A stretch of 9,211 nucleotides of DNA, taken from NCBI GenBank assembly GCA_030640155.1, contig DAOWJX010000029.1, forward strand, positions 1-9,211, written 5' to 3'. Source of the DNA: Candidatus Aegiribacteria sp. GTDB taxonomy: Bacteria > Fermentibacterota > Fermentibacteria > Fermentibacterales > JCC-6. Below, piece after piece: positions 1-6,790 of the stretch. The notes under the pieces were generated by a model. That model searched no databases. It saw nothing but the letters and a program-made list of their open reading frames with translations, and was not told the DNA's origin. Numbering within the stretch: the first letter of the stretch is position 1; every line of letters starts with the position of its first letter. The translations under genes were made by a program, and so were the position numbers.

Positions 1-176
1 CATTCCTCAAGAAGAGAATCAATTCGATTCACCGGGCGCACATCAATTCTGGAAGCCAGCTCCCTCATGCGTTCAGTGTCCGTATCGAATATAGGAACAG
101 TTCTGCCGGTAATCTCGCCGAGTATTCTTGCATGGTGAAAACCCAGATGCCCTGTTCCGATAACACCAGTTATCAT
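1..176 (-). CDS. Gfo/Idh/MocA-family NAD(P)-dependent oxidoreductase, N-terminal part (partial)
   Basis: The first 58 codons of a gene that runs off the left edge. The protein opens with a Rossmann dinucleotide-binding strand and glycine loop, GVIGTGHLG at residues 4-12, followed by HHARIL. An acidic residue at the end of the second strand (IFDTD) would bind the cofactor ribose. This GxGxxG-HHARIL arrangement is typical of Gfo/Idh/MocA sugar or inositol dehydrogenases; the substrate cannot be read from this fragment. The ATG lies one base after the ltaE stop codon, and a GGAGGG Shine-Dalgarno site (181-186) sits inside the last ltaE codons, so the gene is clearly co-transcribed and probably translationally coupled. 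Relatives of this type often sit in lipid A (lpx) clusters, where a UDP-GlcNAc 3-dehydrogenase role is known; that is only a possibility here. Confidence 0.82.
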   Translation of the reverse strand, partial: MITGVIGTGHLGFHHARILGEITGRTVPIFDTDTERMRELASRIDVRPVNRIDSLLEE

Positions 177-177
177 T

Positions 178-1215
178 TTACCCTCCAAAAGCGGAAAGAA
201 CATCCGCCGCATATTTCACAGACCGCTCAGACAGTGAGAGGTGAGTAACAAATCTTACCGTTGACGGAGACAGAGCAAGACAACCGATCTCGAGTGTAGC
301 AAGAGATTCCGCGACAATCTCCGCTTTTCCTTCGGGTGTTTTTGCTATAACTATATTCGTATCCACTTTCTTTCGTTGAAGCTCCAGCACAGGGGATCTC
401 TCGATTCCCCGAGCCAGTTTTACCGCATATTGATGAGTTCTTGATAATACCGGAAGGTTATGCTCCAGAGCGTAAATACATGCCGCGGCAAGTATCCCGG
501 CCTGACGCATACCGCCTCCGTGCTGCTTCCTGATGAATCTGACACGCTCTTCATCTTCTGAAGAACAGAGAAGAATAGATCCAACAGGACATCCGAGACC
601 TTTAGAAAAGCACATTGAAACCATACGAAAACCGGAAACAAGTTCAGTCAGTGATTTCCCTGAAGCAGCCATCACGTGCCAGAGTCGCGCTCCGTCAAGG
701 TATGAGGATGCATTATTCAAGGAGGCTATGGACTGGATTTCTTTTATCATCGTCTGTGGCAGGATGAGACCGCCCATTACATTATGTGTATTCTCGAGAG
801 TAACCAGCGTTCTCGGAGCGAAATGCGGGTCTTTTTCTCTGTTTAATGCTGTTCTGAGCGCATCCGACGGAATACAGCCACTTTCATTCTCATCGATTCG
901 GTGCATCTGAAGCCCACCGAGCATTGCGTACTGGGCTCCCTCATACAGATATGCATGGCTTCTTGAGCCGCAGATTACTTCATCTCCGGCAGATGTTAGA
1001 GCGCGAATTGCCACTCCGTTTGACATCGTTCCCGTAGGCATGAATACCGCTCTGTCAAAACCTGCCATCCCGGCAACAGTGTCCTCAAGATGATTGATGC
1101 TTGGATCTTCCCCGAAAACATCGTCACCGACCTCTGCTCTGGACATTGCGTTTCTCATAGCGTGTGAAGGAGTACTGACAGTATCACTTCTGAGATCTAC
1201 TTTTATCCTGTTCAA
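178..1215 (-). CDS. ltaE: Low-specificity L-threonine aldolase (PLP-dependent)
   Basis: Cleaves L-threonine or L-allo-threonine to glycine and acetaldehyde in the cytoplasm, supplying glycine. It is a 345-residue fold-type I PLP enzyme, the family's usual length. It opens with the family signature DLRSDTVSTP (7-16), then GDDVFGEDP (30-38), the PLP-stacking histidine H87 in SHAYLYEGA, the cofactor aspartate D174 and R177 in LDGARLW, and the Schiff-base lysine K205 in FSKGLGCPVGS. R321 in the RFVTHL motif would bind the substrate carboxylate. All key residues are present. The start is TTG at 1213-1215: there is no in-frame ATG before the upstream stop at 1234-1236, and a GGGGGA run lies about 10 nt ahead. 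It sits 18 nt after ddl and 1 nt before the oxidoreductase, in one operon. True substrate preference among beta-hydroxy amino acids is unproven. Confidence 0.92.
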   Translation of the reverse strand: MNRIKVDLRSDTVSTPSHAMRNAMSRAEVGDDVFGEDPSINHLEDTVAGMAGFDRAVFMPTGTMSNGVAIRALTSAGDEVICGSRSHAYLYEGAQYAMLGGLQMHRIDENESGCIPSDALRTALNREKDPHFAPRTLVTLENTHNVMGGLILPQTMIKEIQSIASLNNASSYLDGARLWHVMAASGKSLTELVSGFRMVSMCFSKGLGCPVGSILLCSSEDEERVRFIRKQHGGGMRQAGILAAACIYALEHNLPVLSRTHQYAVKLARGIERSPVLELQRKKVDTNIVIAKTPEGKAEIVAESLATLEIGCLALSPSTVRFVTHLSLSERSVKYAADVLSAFGG

Positions 1216-1233
1216 TTGATGAATGTCCCCCGG

Positions 1234-2223
1234 TCAAGGCTTTGAGTATTTCCTCATTGCTTCGGCTAGAATTAGTTCCATAATTTCAGATGATGATTTT
1301 CCGGACGCTTCCCAGAGTTTTGAAAACATGCTGATTTCCGTGAAACCCGGAATAGTATTTATTTCATTAAAATAGACCTCACCATTCGGAGTCAGAAGGA
1401 AATCCGCTCTGGCGAAACCACTGCCTTCCAGCAAAGAGAATACTTTTTCGGCAACATTTCTGATTCGGGTTGACATCTTATCGGATAATGACGCGGGAAT
1501 AAAATACTTCGAATCGTCGCATTCATATTTTGCCGTATAGTCATACCACTCCAGACCCGGTATTATCTCACCTGGAACCGAAGATAGAACAGCTCCGGAT
1601 TCACTCAGTAGAGCTACTTCAATTTCTCTTGCATTTGTAAGGCCATTTTCGATCAGTATCAGACTGTCATATCTGAAAGCAAGTACCAGGGCATCCTGAA
1701 GCTGCTCAGGAGAATCAATTTTTGATATTCCAACACTGGAACCCATCCTCGCAGGTTTGACGAATAAAGGATATCGAAGCGGCTCGAGTTCATTCATCGA
1801 AGGAGGTGAATCCTGCGAAAAGCTCTTCCAGGGAATAACCGGAATTCCTTCGGATGAAACGAGTCTTTTGGTTGTGACTTTATTCATTGCCAGAGATGAT
1901 GTCATAATATCAGCTCCAGTATAAGGCCAGCCGGCAATCTCGCATAATCCCTGAATTGAGCCATCTTCCCCCCATGGGCCATGGAGTACGGGGAATATGA
2001 GATCAAACTCTATTTCTGTTTCATCAATGAATAGTTTCCAGACAGAATGTCCGGCATTGATCGTAATTGGTGACCTGTCAAGAAACCATTGCCCATCTCT
2101 GCTTATTTTAACACAAACTATTTCATGTCCTGATTCCTCAAGAACGGAGCGGACAAACAATGTTGACTGTACGGATACATCGTGCTCTGCTGATCTTCCC
2201 CCGGAGAGAAGCATTATTTTCAT
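1234..2223 (-). CDS. ddl: D-alanine--D-alanine ligase
   Basis: ATP-grasp enzyme that joins two D-alanines for the peptidoglycan stem peptide in the cytoplasm. With the chosen start it has 329 residues. Visible motifs are SAEHDVS with the D-Ala-binding E13, HGPWGEDG (81-88), the ATP lysine K156 in VKPARMGSSVGISK with loop serine S162, the omega-loop YDYTAKY (227-233), and the Mg-binding set R272, D274, E287 and N289 in ARADF...FNEIN. The tyrosine at the end of AKY (Y233, equivalent to E. coli DdlB Y216) indicates D-Ala-D-Ala rather than D-Ala-D-lactate specificity. The frame is open back to 2247, but ATG at 2223 has AGGAGG six bases ahead and begins directly with the first beta strand, MKIMLLSGG. 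It heads the run ddl-ltaE-oxidoreductase instead of lying in a mur/fts cluster. Confidence 0.95.
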   Translation of the reverse strand: MKIMLLSGGRSAEHDVSVQSTLFVRSVLEESGHEIVCVKISRDGQWFLDRSPITINAGHSVWKLFIDETEIEFDLIFPVLHGPWGEDGSIQGLCEIAGWPYTGADIMTSSLAMNKVTTKRLVSSEGIPVIPWKSFSQDSPPSMNELEPLRYPLFVKPARMGSSVGISKIDSPEQLQDALVLAFRYDSLILIENGLTNAREIEVALLSESGAVLSSVPGEIIPGLEWYDYTAKYECDDSKYFIPASLSDKMSTRIRNVAEKVFSLLEGSGFARADFLLTPNGEVYFNEINTIPGFTEISMFSKLWEASGKSSSEIMELILAEAMRKYSKP

Positions 2224-2229
2224 TTCTCG

Positions 2230-2235
2230 CCTCCT
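2230..2235 (-). promoter_or_regulatory. Shine-Dalgarno site that sets the ddl start
   Basis: A perfect AGGAGG on the minus strand lies six bases before the ATG at 2223. The longer in-frame start at 2247 has no comparable site and would add eight basic residues not expected in Ddl. Confidence 0.85.
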
Positions 2236-2273
2236 GCAGGTTTTCATCCGAAAATGGATCTTGACCGAACATT

Positions 2274-2341
2274 TCCGGCTGGTAGTTTATCCGGACGGTT
2301 GTTGAATGCTAATATACGATTACTTTCCATATCCGGCAGGT
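2274..2341. repeat. Three TCCGGnnGGT boxes in the divergent ddl/epimerase spacer
   Basis: The 10-mers TCCGGCTGGT (2274-2283), TCCGGACGGT (2290-2299) and TCCGGCAGGT (2332-2341) occur in the same orientation within 68 bases of a 153-nt spacer. Eight of ten positions are identical in all three. Start-to-start distances are 16 and 42 bases. They could be operator half-sites for a regulator of either divergent transcript. Two of the three share a reading frame (42 bases apart), so decayed coding repeats or chance cannot be excluded. I saw no convincing -35/-10 pair in this spacer: TTGACC at 2261-2266 is a fair -35, but no good -10 follows it. Confidence 0.4.
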
Positions 2342-2367
2342 TATATTTCATACCCTGGTGGGATTCC

Positions 2368-2372
2368 GGAGG
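2368..2372 (+). promoter_or_regulatory. Shine-Dalgarno site that sets the epimerase start
   Basis: GGAGG lies four bases before the ATG at 2377, where the Rossmann strand MKILITGGAG begins. The frame stays open back to ATG 2254, but those 41 extra codons would precede the NAD-binding strand and have no Shine-Dalgarno site. Confidence 0.8.
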
Positions 2373-2376
2373 CAAG

Positions 2377-3318
2377 ATGAAAATTCTCATAACAGGTGGA
2401 GCCGGTTTCATAGCTTCAAATGTAGCAGATTTCCTTATAAAAAAGAAACATGAAGTTCATATACTGGATGATCTTTCTACAGGATTTATCGAAAATGTTA
2501 ATCCCGATGCGATATTCCACGAACTCGATATAAGAAGTAAAGGCGCTTTTGATCTCATATCTCTCGGGGGATTTGATGTTCTCTGCCATCACGCGGCACA
2601 GATGGATGTAAGAAGATCTGTAAGAGAACCTGTCTTTGATGCTGATGTTAATATTGAAGGCACTCTCAATATTCTTGAAGCCTCAAGAATGGGGGGTGTT
2701 CGGAGAGTTGTTTATGCCTCTACCGGAGGGGCTGTCTACGGGGAACCTATGGAACTTCCCGTGCCGGAAACGCATCCGGTTAATCCAATATGTCATTATG
2801 GAATCAGCAAGCACACTGTAGAACACTACCTTTTCCTTTACAGGTTCCTTTATGGGCTTGATTATGTGATTCTCAGATATCCGAATGTTTACGGTCCGAG
2901 ACAGAATCCGTATGGAGAGGCAGGTGTAACAGCCATATTTACTCTGGCATATCTCAAAGGTAATCCTCCTTCGATCAATGGTGACGGATTACAACTGAGG
3001 GATTACGTCCATGTCACTGATATAGCAAGGGCAAACGAGATGGCAATGGATCTATCAAGAACTGATATCTCCGGAGAGATTTTCAACATTGGCTGGGGTG
3101 TCGGAAGGTCTGTTCTTGAGCTTGACCGTATTATCAGGGACTTTACCGGGACTGATCTTGAACCCGTATTCGGCCCTCCCCTGCCTGAGGAGATTTTTCA
3201 GATAGCCCTGGACAGCACAAAGGCTAGAGATATCCTGGGATGGGAACCTTTCATCCTTTTCGAGGACGGTCTAGATGATCTGGTGAAGTACCACCTCAGG
3301 AAAATGACAGCACAATGA
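2377..3318 (+). CDS. NAD-dependent sugar-nucleotide epimerase/dehydratase (extended SDR, GalE-like)
   Basis: A 313-residue cytoplasmic enzyme of the extended short-chain dehydrogenase/reductase superfamily, expected to act on a nucleotide-activated sugar for surface glycan synthesis. The N-terminal TGGAGFIAS loop (residues 6-14) is the NAD-binding motif, with Ala replacing the usual third Gly. LDDLSTG (30-36) supplies the ribose-binding aspartate D31. HHAAQMDVRRSV (71-82) is the strand-4 motif. Catalytic residues are T116 in YASTGGAVYGEP and the YxxxK pair Y141/K145 in HYGISKHTVEHY. The substrate half includes RYPNVYGPRQNP (168-179) and GDGLQLRDYVHVTDIA (202-217), as in UDP-glucose 4-epimerase-like proteins. 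Exact substrate is not determined; UDP-hexose 4-epimerase is the closest guess. Its stop overlaps the gmhB start by four bases (ATGA), indicating coupled translation with a heptose-pathway enzyme. Confidence 0.87.
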   Translation: MKILITGGAGFIASNVADFLIKKKHEVHILDDLSTGFIENVNPDAIFHELDIRSKGAFDLISLGGFDVLCHHAAQMDVRRSVREPVFDADVNIEGTLNILEASRMGGVRRVVYASTGGAVYGEPMELPVPETHPVNPICHYGISKHTVEHYLFLYRFLYGLDYVILRYPNVYGPRQNPYGEAGVTAIFTLAYLKGNPPSINGDGLQLRDYVHVTDIARANEMAMDLSRTDISGEIFNIGWGVGRSVLELDRIIRDFTGTDLEPVFGPPLPEEIFQIALDSTKARDILGWEPFILFEDGLDDLVKYHLRKMTAQ

Positions 3319-3875
3319 AACGTGCAGTACCGGTTTTCCTTGACAGAGACGGCGTGATTAACAGGGACAGTGCTGATTACGTCCGATCATTGAAGGACTG
3401 GATACCACTCCCAGGTTCTATTGAGGCAATAGCGAATCTCAGTAATGCGGGTCACCCTGTCATAGTCGTCACGAATGAGTCAGCAATATCACGGAAATAC
3501 TGCCATGAATCGGATGTAAGGGAGATACACCAATACATGATTCAGCTTGTCGATAAGGCCGGAGGGAAAATTGACGGTATTTACCACTGCCCTCACCATC
3601 CTGATGATGAATGCGATTGTAGAAAACCGAAAACCGGTATGCTGGATACAGCGAGAAAGGAACTGAACCTTCCCCACAGCGGTTATCTTGTTGGTGATGC
3701 ATCGTCTGATATGGAAATGGGAAGAAGGGCGGGACTGAAAACAATTCTTGTTCTGACAGGTAGAGGAACGAAACAGCTTGAGCTTATAGAAATGGAAAAT
3801 CACCCATTACCATGGAGAGTGACTGAAGATCTTGCATCCGCTGTTTTGATTATCCTGGAAGATTCAACTGGTTAG
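3315..3875 (+). CDS. gmhB: D-glycero-D-manno-heptose 1,7-bisphosphate 7-phosphatase (HAD superfamily)
   Basis: Removes the 7-phosphate from heptose 1,7-bisphosphate on the way to a nucleotide-activated heptose used in lipopolysaccharide core or surface glycan. The protein has 186 residues, the normal GmhB size. HAD motif I is FLDRDGVIN with nucleophile D10 and acid/base D12; motif II is VVTN (T53); motif III is CRKP with R103/K104; motif IV is VGDASSD with D128 and D132. The GmhB zinc site is visible as C92, H94, C100 and C102 in HCPHHPDDECDC, which separates it from other HAD phosphatases. The motif II loop reads TNESAIS where the family usually has TNQSGI, a noticeable deviation. AGGA lies 13 bases upstream, so initiation probably depends on coupling to the overlapping epimerase. 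Alpha- versus beta-anomer preference cannot be read here. Confidence 0.9.
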   Translation: MKRAVPVFLDRDGVINRDSADYVRSLKDWIPLPGSIEAIANLSNAGHPVIVVTNESAISRKYCHESDVREIHQYMIQLVDKAGGKIDGIYHCPHHPDDECDCRKPKTGMLDTARKELNLPHSGYLVGDASSDMEMGRRAGLKTILVLTGRGTKQLELIEMENHPLPWRVTEDLASAVLIILEDSTG

Positions 3876-3884
3876 TTTACCGGA

Positions 3885-6518
3885 TCATTCGCCTTCAACA
3901 ATGTCAAGTTTCTCAAGGTAAGTTATCAGTCTGTTGATTCCTATTTGAATCTGTTCTCTATTCTCTTCTTTCCCGGCAATCTCAATGAAGGCTCCTATTT
4001 CAGTAATCCCGTGAAAACCATATCCTGCTCCTGTACCTTTCATGCTATGACCGCATCTTTCGATATCTCTATACAGGTTGTTCTCAAGCAGATCATTCAT
4101 TTTAATGACATCCTCATGTCTGTGTTCTATATATCCGGGAATCAGAGGCATCAACTCAGGATCGGCATGTATTTCGATTCTCTCTTTATTGCTGGTATCC
4201 TCCGAATCGGAGGTTTTGGGAATAATTTCTTTAATTACTTTTAAAAGATCGTCTTTACTGACAGGCTTCGCCAGATGAACATCGCATCCTGCATCAAAGC
4301 ATTTTTCTACCTCTGTATTGATTGAATGTGCCGTTAGAGCCACGATGGGCGTATGCACAATTCCCTTTTCTTCTTCGATTTCCCTTATTCTCATGGTGGC
4401 CTGGTACCCGTCCATAAGGGGCATTTGCATGTCCATAAGGATTAGATCCCATTTTTCGGTTGGAAACAGCTCAATAGCAATATTCCCATTATCTGCTTCT
4501 ACAATGGAGCATGATTCCTTCTTGAGGAAGGCATTGATAAGGAATCTGTTGTCAGAGGAATCATCCACTAACAGTATTTTCAGGAATCCGAGTCCTTTTG
4601 GTGCTATTTCAGTATCACCCTGATCCTTTATTTCAGCGGTTTGCACCGCACCCTTTTCCGGAATATCGAACTTTGCCGAAAAACTGAATGTAGTCCCCTC
4701 TCCTTTTGTGCTTTCAACGGATATATCGCCATGCATCAGGTGTACGAGTTTTCTCGATATAGCGAGACCGAGTCCGGTTCCACCGAATTTCCTTGTTACC
4801 GAAGCATCTGCCTGAGTGAAAGTGTTAAAGATGCTTTCAAGTTTTGCAGATGGTATTCCTATACCGGTATCCGATATTGAGAATTTGAGAGTTGAATTGT
4901 TTTTCGTAGTTTCCATATTCTCAACAGACACTCTGATGCTTCCCTTTTCGGTGAATTTTATCGCATTTCCAATCAGGTTTACCAGTATCTGCCTGAGCCT
5001 GTTCGGGTCACCGATCAGGAGATCAGGAACTCCCGGTTTTATTTCATATGTCATTTCAAGGTTCTTCTTGTTACTCCGTACGGATAGAGTATCACATATC
5101 CTTTTAAGAAGATCATTCAGATTGAAAGGTATTTCCTCAAGAGTGATTTTACCGGCTTCAATCCTGGAAATATCCAGTATATCATTGATTAGCGCAAGAA
5201 GGCTCTCGCCTGATGAATGCATCATTTCAACCAGCTTCATCTGCTCGTTATCAAGATTTGTTTCAGACAGCAGACCGGTTGCCCCGATTACGGTATTCAG
5301 CGGAGTTCTTATTTCATGACTCATGTTAGCAAGAAATTCCGATTTTGTTCTTGAAGCGTTTTCAGCGGCTTCACTTGCTTCAACAATATCTCTTTCAGCT
5401 CGTTTTCTTTCGGTAATGTCTCTTATTATCCCAATCGAATACCAGCAGTCATTCATTCTTGCAGATGATATCGAGAGTTCAACCGGAAATATTGATCCAC
5501 TCTTTCTTATGGCTTCTATTTCCAGTGTGCGCCCTACCACAAGTCCCTCCCCTGTGGTCTTGAAAACCTCAAATCCATTTCTGAATGATGATATGTATAC
5601 TGGTGGAGCAATAAGTTCATGCAGGTCCGTATTCAGCATCTCTTCCTTTGTGTAACCGAACATTATTGTGCAGGCTCTGTTCACAAATGAAATCAGGCCA
5701 TTTTCATTCATCATTATGATAGCATCCTGTGTGGATTGAGTTATGGCTTTGAATTTATCCTCACTGTATCGATGCGATTCGATAGCAATTGTCGACTCGG
5801 TAACATCCTGGAGAATAGTCAGAATATTGAACGGGTTACCATTTTCATCATTGATGACAGCGGAATTCATAATAACTTTTGCAACTGATCCGTCTTTCGT
5901 TTTAAGATCAATCCTGTACTCCTCAACCCTTCTGTTTGATCGCAGTTCCTTTAGCAGAAATTTTTGATTATCCGGGTTTGAATAGATAAGAGAAACCGGT
6001 TTCATGATTATTTCTTCTCTTGTGAATCCTGTTATCCTGGATACAGAATCTGAAATGTCGACTAAATTCCCGTTCATATCGGTCTGGTAAAATATGATGT
6101 TCTGTAAATTGTTAATGATAGAAAGGTAGTCCGATGCCTTTTGATCTCTCTGTTTCAGAGTTCTGCTTTTTCTGGAAATTTCTATAAATGTGTGAATCAA
6201 TCCTCTATGCTCTCTTATTATGCATTCGGTAGTTGAAATGACAACCGGAATGATTCTGTCCTTATCACCCCTGAGAAATCCATCAACAGCGATCGTGGAT
6301 GGCTCAAGCGGGGTTTTGTTCAGCGTTTTCAGGAAAATATCGCATCTCTTTCCGATTATAGCCGTTTCGGGTAATCCAACCATCTCAGCTGCTCTGTTGT
6401 TGATTTCAACAATTCCACCTCTATCGAAATCAACAATGAATACACCTGCACCCTGAGAATCAAAGAAGTTCTGATTAGAATCTCCTGCTGTTTTTATGGG
6501 ATAATCCGGTGTATTCAT
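3885..6518 (-). CDS. Soluble hybrid sensor histidine kinase: PAS-PAS-PAS-HisKA-HATPase-REC-HPt
   Basis: An 877-residue cytoplasmic sensor kinase with no transmembrane segment. Rough domain order: PAS1 19-118, PAS2 128-245, PAS3 255-375, short coiled linker, HisKA 391-457 with phospho-acceptor H401 in MSHEIRTPLN, HATPase 505-617 with N518 (N box), DTGIG (550-554) and GGTGLGL (579-585), receiver 647-767 with D652/D653, phospho-acceptor D696 in LMDMQMPLMDG, T729 and K751, and a C-terminal HPt about 785-870 with H824 in GHSMKGTGAGYGF. Every catalytic and relay residue is present, so an internal His-Asp-His relay is expected. No heme or flavin signature is obvious, so the signal is unknown. The frame extends to a TTG at 6548, but ATG 6518 has GAGAGG seven bases ahead. 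It is convergent with gmhB (9-nt gap) and divergent from the stand-alone receiver, its likely partner. Confidence 0.93.
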   Translation of the reverse strand: MNTPDYPIKTAGDSNQNFFDSQGAGVFIVDFDRGGIVEINNRAAEMVGLPETAIIGKRCDIFLKTLNKTPLEPSTIAVDGFLRGDKDRIIPVVISTTECIIREHRGLIHTFIEISRKSRTLKQRDQKASDYLSIINNLQNIIFYQTDMNGNLVDISDSVSRITGFTREEIIMKPVSLIYSNPDNQKFLLKELRSNRRVEEYRIDLKTKDGSVAKVIMNSAVINDENGNPFNILTILQDVTESTIAIESHRYSEDKFKAITQSTQDAIIMMNENGLISFVNRACTIMFGYTKEEMLNTDLHELIAPPVYISSFRNGFEVFKTTGEGLVVGRTLEIEAIRKSGSIFPVELSISSARMNDCWYSIGIIRDITERKRAERDIVEASEAAENASRTKSEFLANMSHEIRTPLNTVIGATGLLSETNLDNEQMKLVEMMHSSGESLLALINDILDISRIEAGKITLEEIPFNLNDLLKRICDTLSVRSNKKNLEMTYEIKPGVPDLLIGDPNRLRQILVNLIGNAIKFTEKGSIRVSVENMETTKNNSTLKFSISDTGIGIPSAKLESIFNTFTQADASVTRKFGGTGLGLAISRKLVHLMHGDISVESTKGEGTTFSFSAKFDIPEKGAVQTAEIKDQGDTEIAPKGLGFLKILLVDDSSDNRFLINAFLKKESCSIVEADNGNIAIELFPTEKWDLILMDMQMPLMDGYQATMRIREIEEEKGIVHTPIVALTAHSINTEVEKCFDAGCDVHLAKPVSKDDLLKVIKEIIPKTSDSEDTSNKERIEIHADPELMPLIPGYIEHRHEDVIKMNDLLENNLYRDIERCGHSMKGTGAGYGFHGITEIGAFIEIAGKEENREQIQIGINRLITYLEKLDIVEGE

Positions 6519-6525
6519 TACGGCA

Positions 6526-6531
6526 CCTCTC
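6526..6531 (-). promoter_or_regulatory. Shine-Dalgarno site that sets the hybrid kinase start
   Basis: GAGAGG on the minus strand is seven bases before ATG 6518. The alternative TTG at 6548 lacks any purine-rich site in front. Confidence 0.75.
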
Positions 6532-6553
6532 AAAGGTAATCGAAACAATATGC

Positions 6554-6598
6554 ATGAGAATATCGCAGGTATTATTTCTGCAAATCGATATTTCTCAT
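6554..6598. repeat. Long imperfect inverted repeat in the kinase leader/promoter region
   Basis: Left arm ATGAGAATATCG (6554-6565) is complementary to right arm CGATATTTCTCAT (6586-6598) with a single extra A. Inside, CAG (6566-6568) and CTG (6578-6580) can extend the pairing, leaving an asymmetric CAAAT bulge and a 9-base AT-rich loop. There is no T-run on either side, so it does not look like an intrinsic terminator. It lies 36-80 bases upstream of the kinase start and about 190 bases upstream of the receiver start. It could be an operator for a dimeric regulator or a hairpin in the kinase mRNA leader. Confidence 0.55.
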
Positions 6599-6754
6599 CT
6601 TAATGGATATATATAAAAATTCTAACGAATGCACATCATGCTCAATATTCACGATAAGAAGTACTCATTAACTTACCAAATACTGAAATATTCAACAGAT
6701 CTACGCTTCTATTTATTGGATTTGCGGAATCACTTTCTTATTTGTAGTATTAAG
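6599..6754. other. AT-rich divergent spacer between kinase and receiver genes
   Basis: The whole gene-free stretch 6519-6790 is 272 bases and clearly more AT-rich than the flanking genes. Beyond the inverted repeat and the TATAAT described separately, it offers a weak minus-strand promoter candidate for the kinase: TTGAGC with TAGAAT 15 bases later (about 6621-6647), a short spacer. No RNA gene or convincing small ORF was found. Confidence 0.4.
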
Positions 6755-6760
6755 TATAAT
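6755..6760 (+). promoter_or_regulatory. Candidate -10 box (TATAAT) for the stand-alone receiver gene
   Basis: A perfect TATAAT lies 30 bases before the receiver ATG, giving a predicted 5' leader of about 24 bases. The matching -35 region (around 6731-6738, CACTTTCT) is poor and there is no extended -10 TG, so an activator or another sigma factor may be involved. Confidence 0.4.
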
Positions 6761-6790
6761 ATTAAACTTATTTGAGTTGATTGGAGATTT

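Noticed and set aside
533..910. Plus-strand frame of 125 codons inside ltaE
   Set aside because: Antisense shadow of a gene with complete family motifs; its own translation has no domain character.
2254..2376. 41-codon N-terminal extension of the epimerase from ATG 2254
   Set aside because: It precedes the NAD-binding strand that normally starts this family, has no Shine-Dalgarno site, and an ATG with GGAGG lies exactly at the conserved start.
3864..3890. Possible terminator between gmhB and the kinase (CTGGT...ACCGG)
   Set aside because: Only five pairs including a G-T wobble, and no T-run; too weak to call.
4318..5655. Several plus-strand frames of 79-167 codons opposite the hybrid kinase
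   Set aside because: Antisense to conserved HisKA, HATPase and receiver domains; serine-rich low-information translations typical of shadows.
6550..6603. 17-codon frame starting ATGCATGAG, possible leader peptide
   Set aside because: No ribosome-binding site, it lies on the strand opposite the adjacent kinase gene, and it coincides with the inverted repeat.
6638..6775. 45-codon plus-strand reading frame in the kinase/receiver spacer
   Set aside because: AT-rich, no Shine-Dalgarno site, overlaps the likely receiver promoter, and composition matches non-coding spacer.
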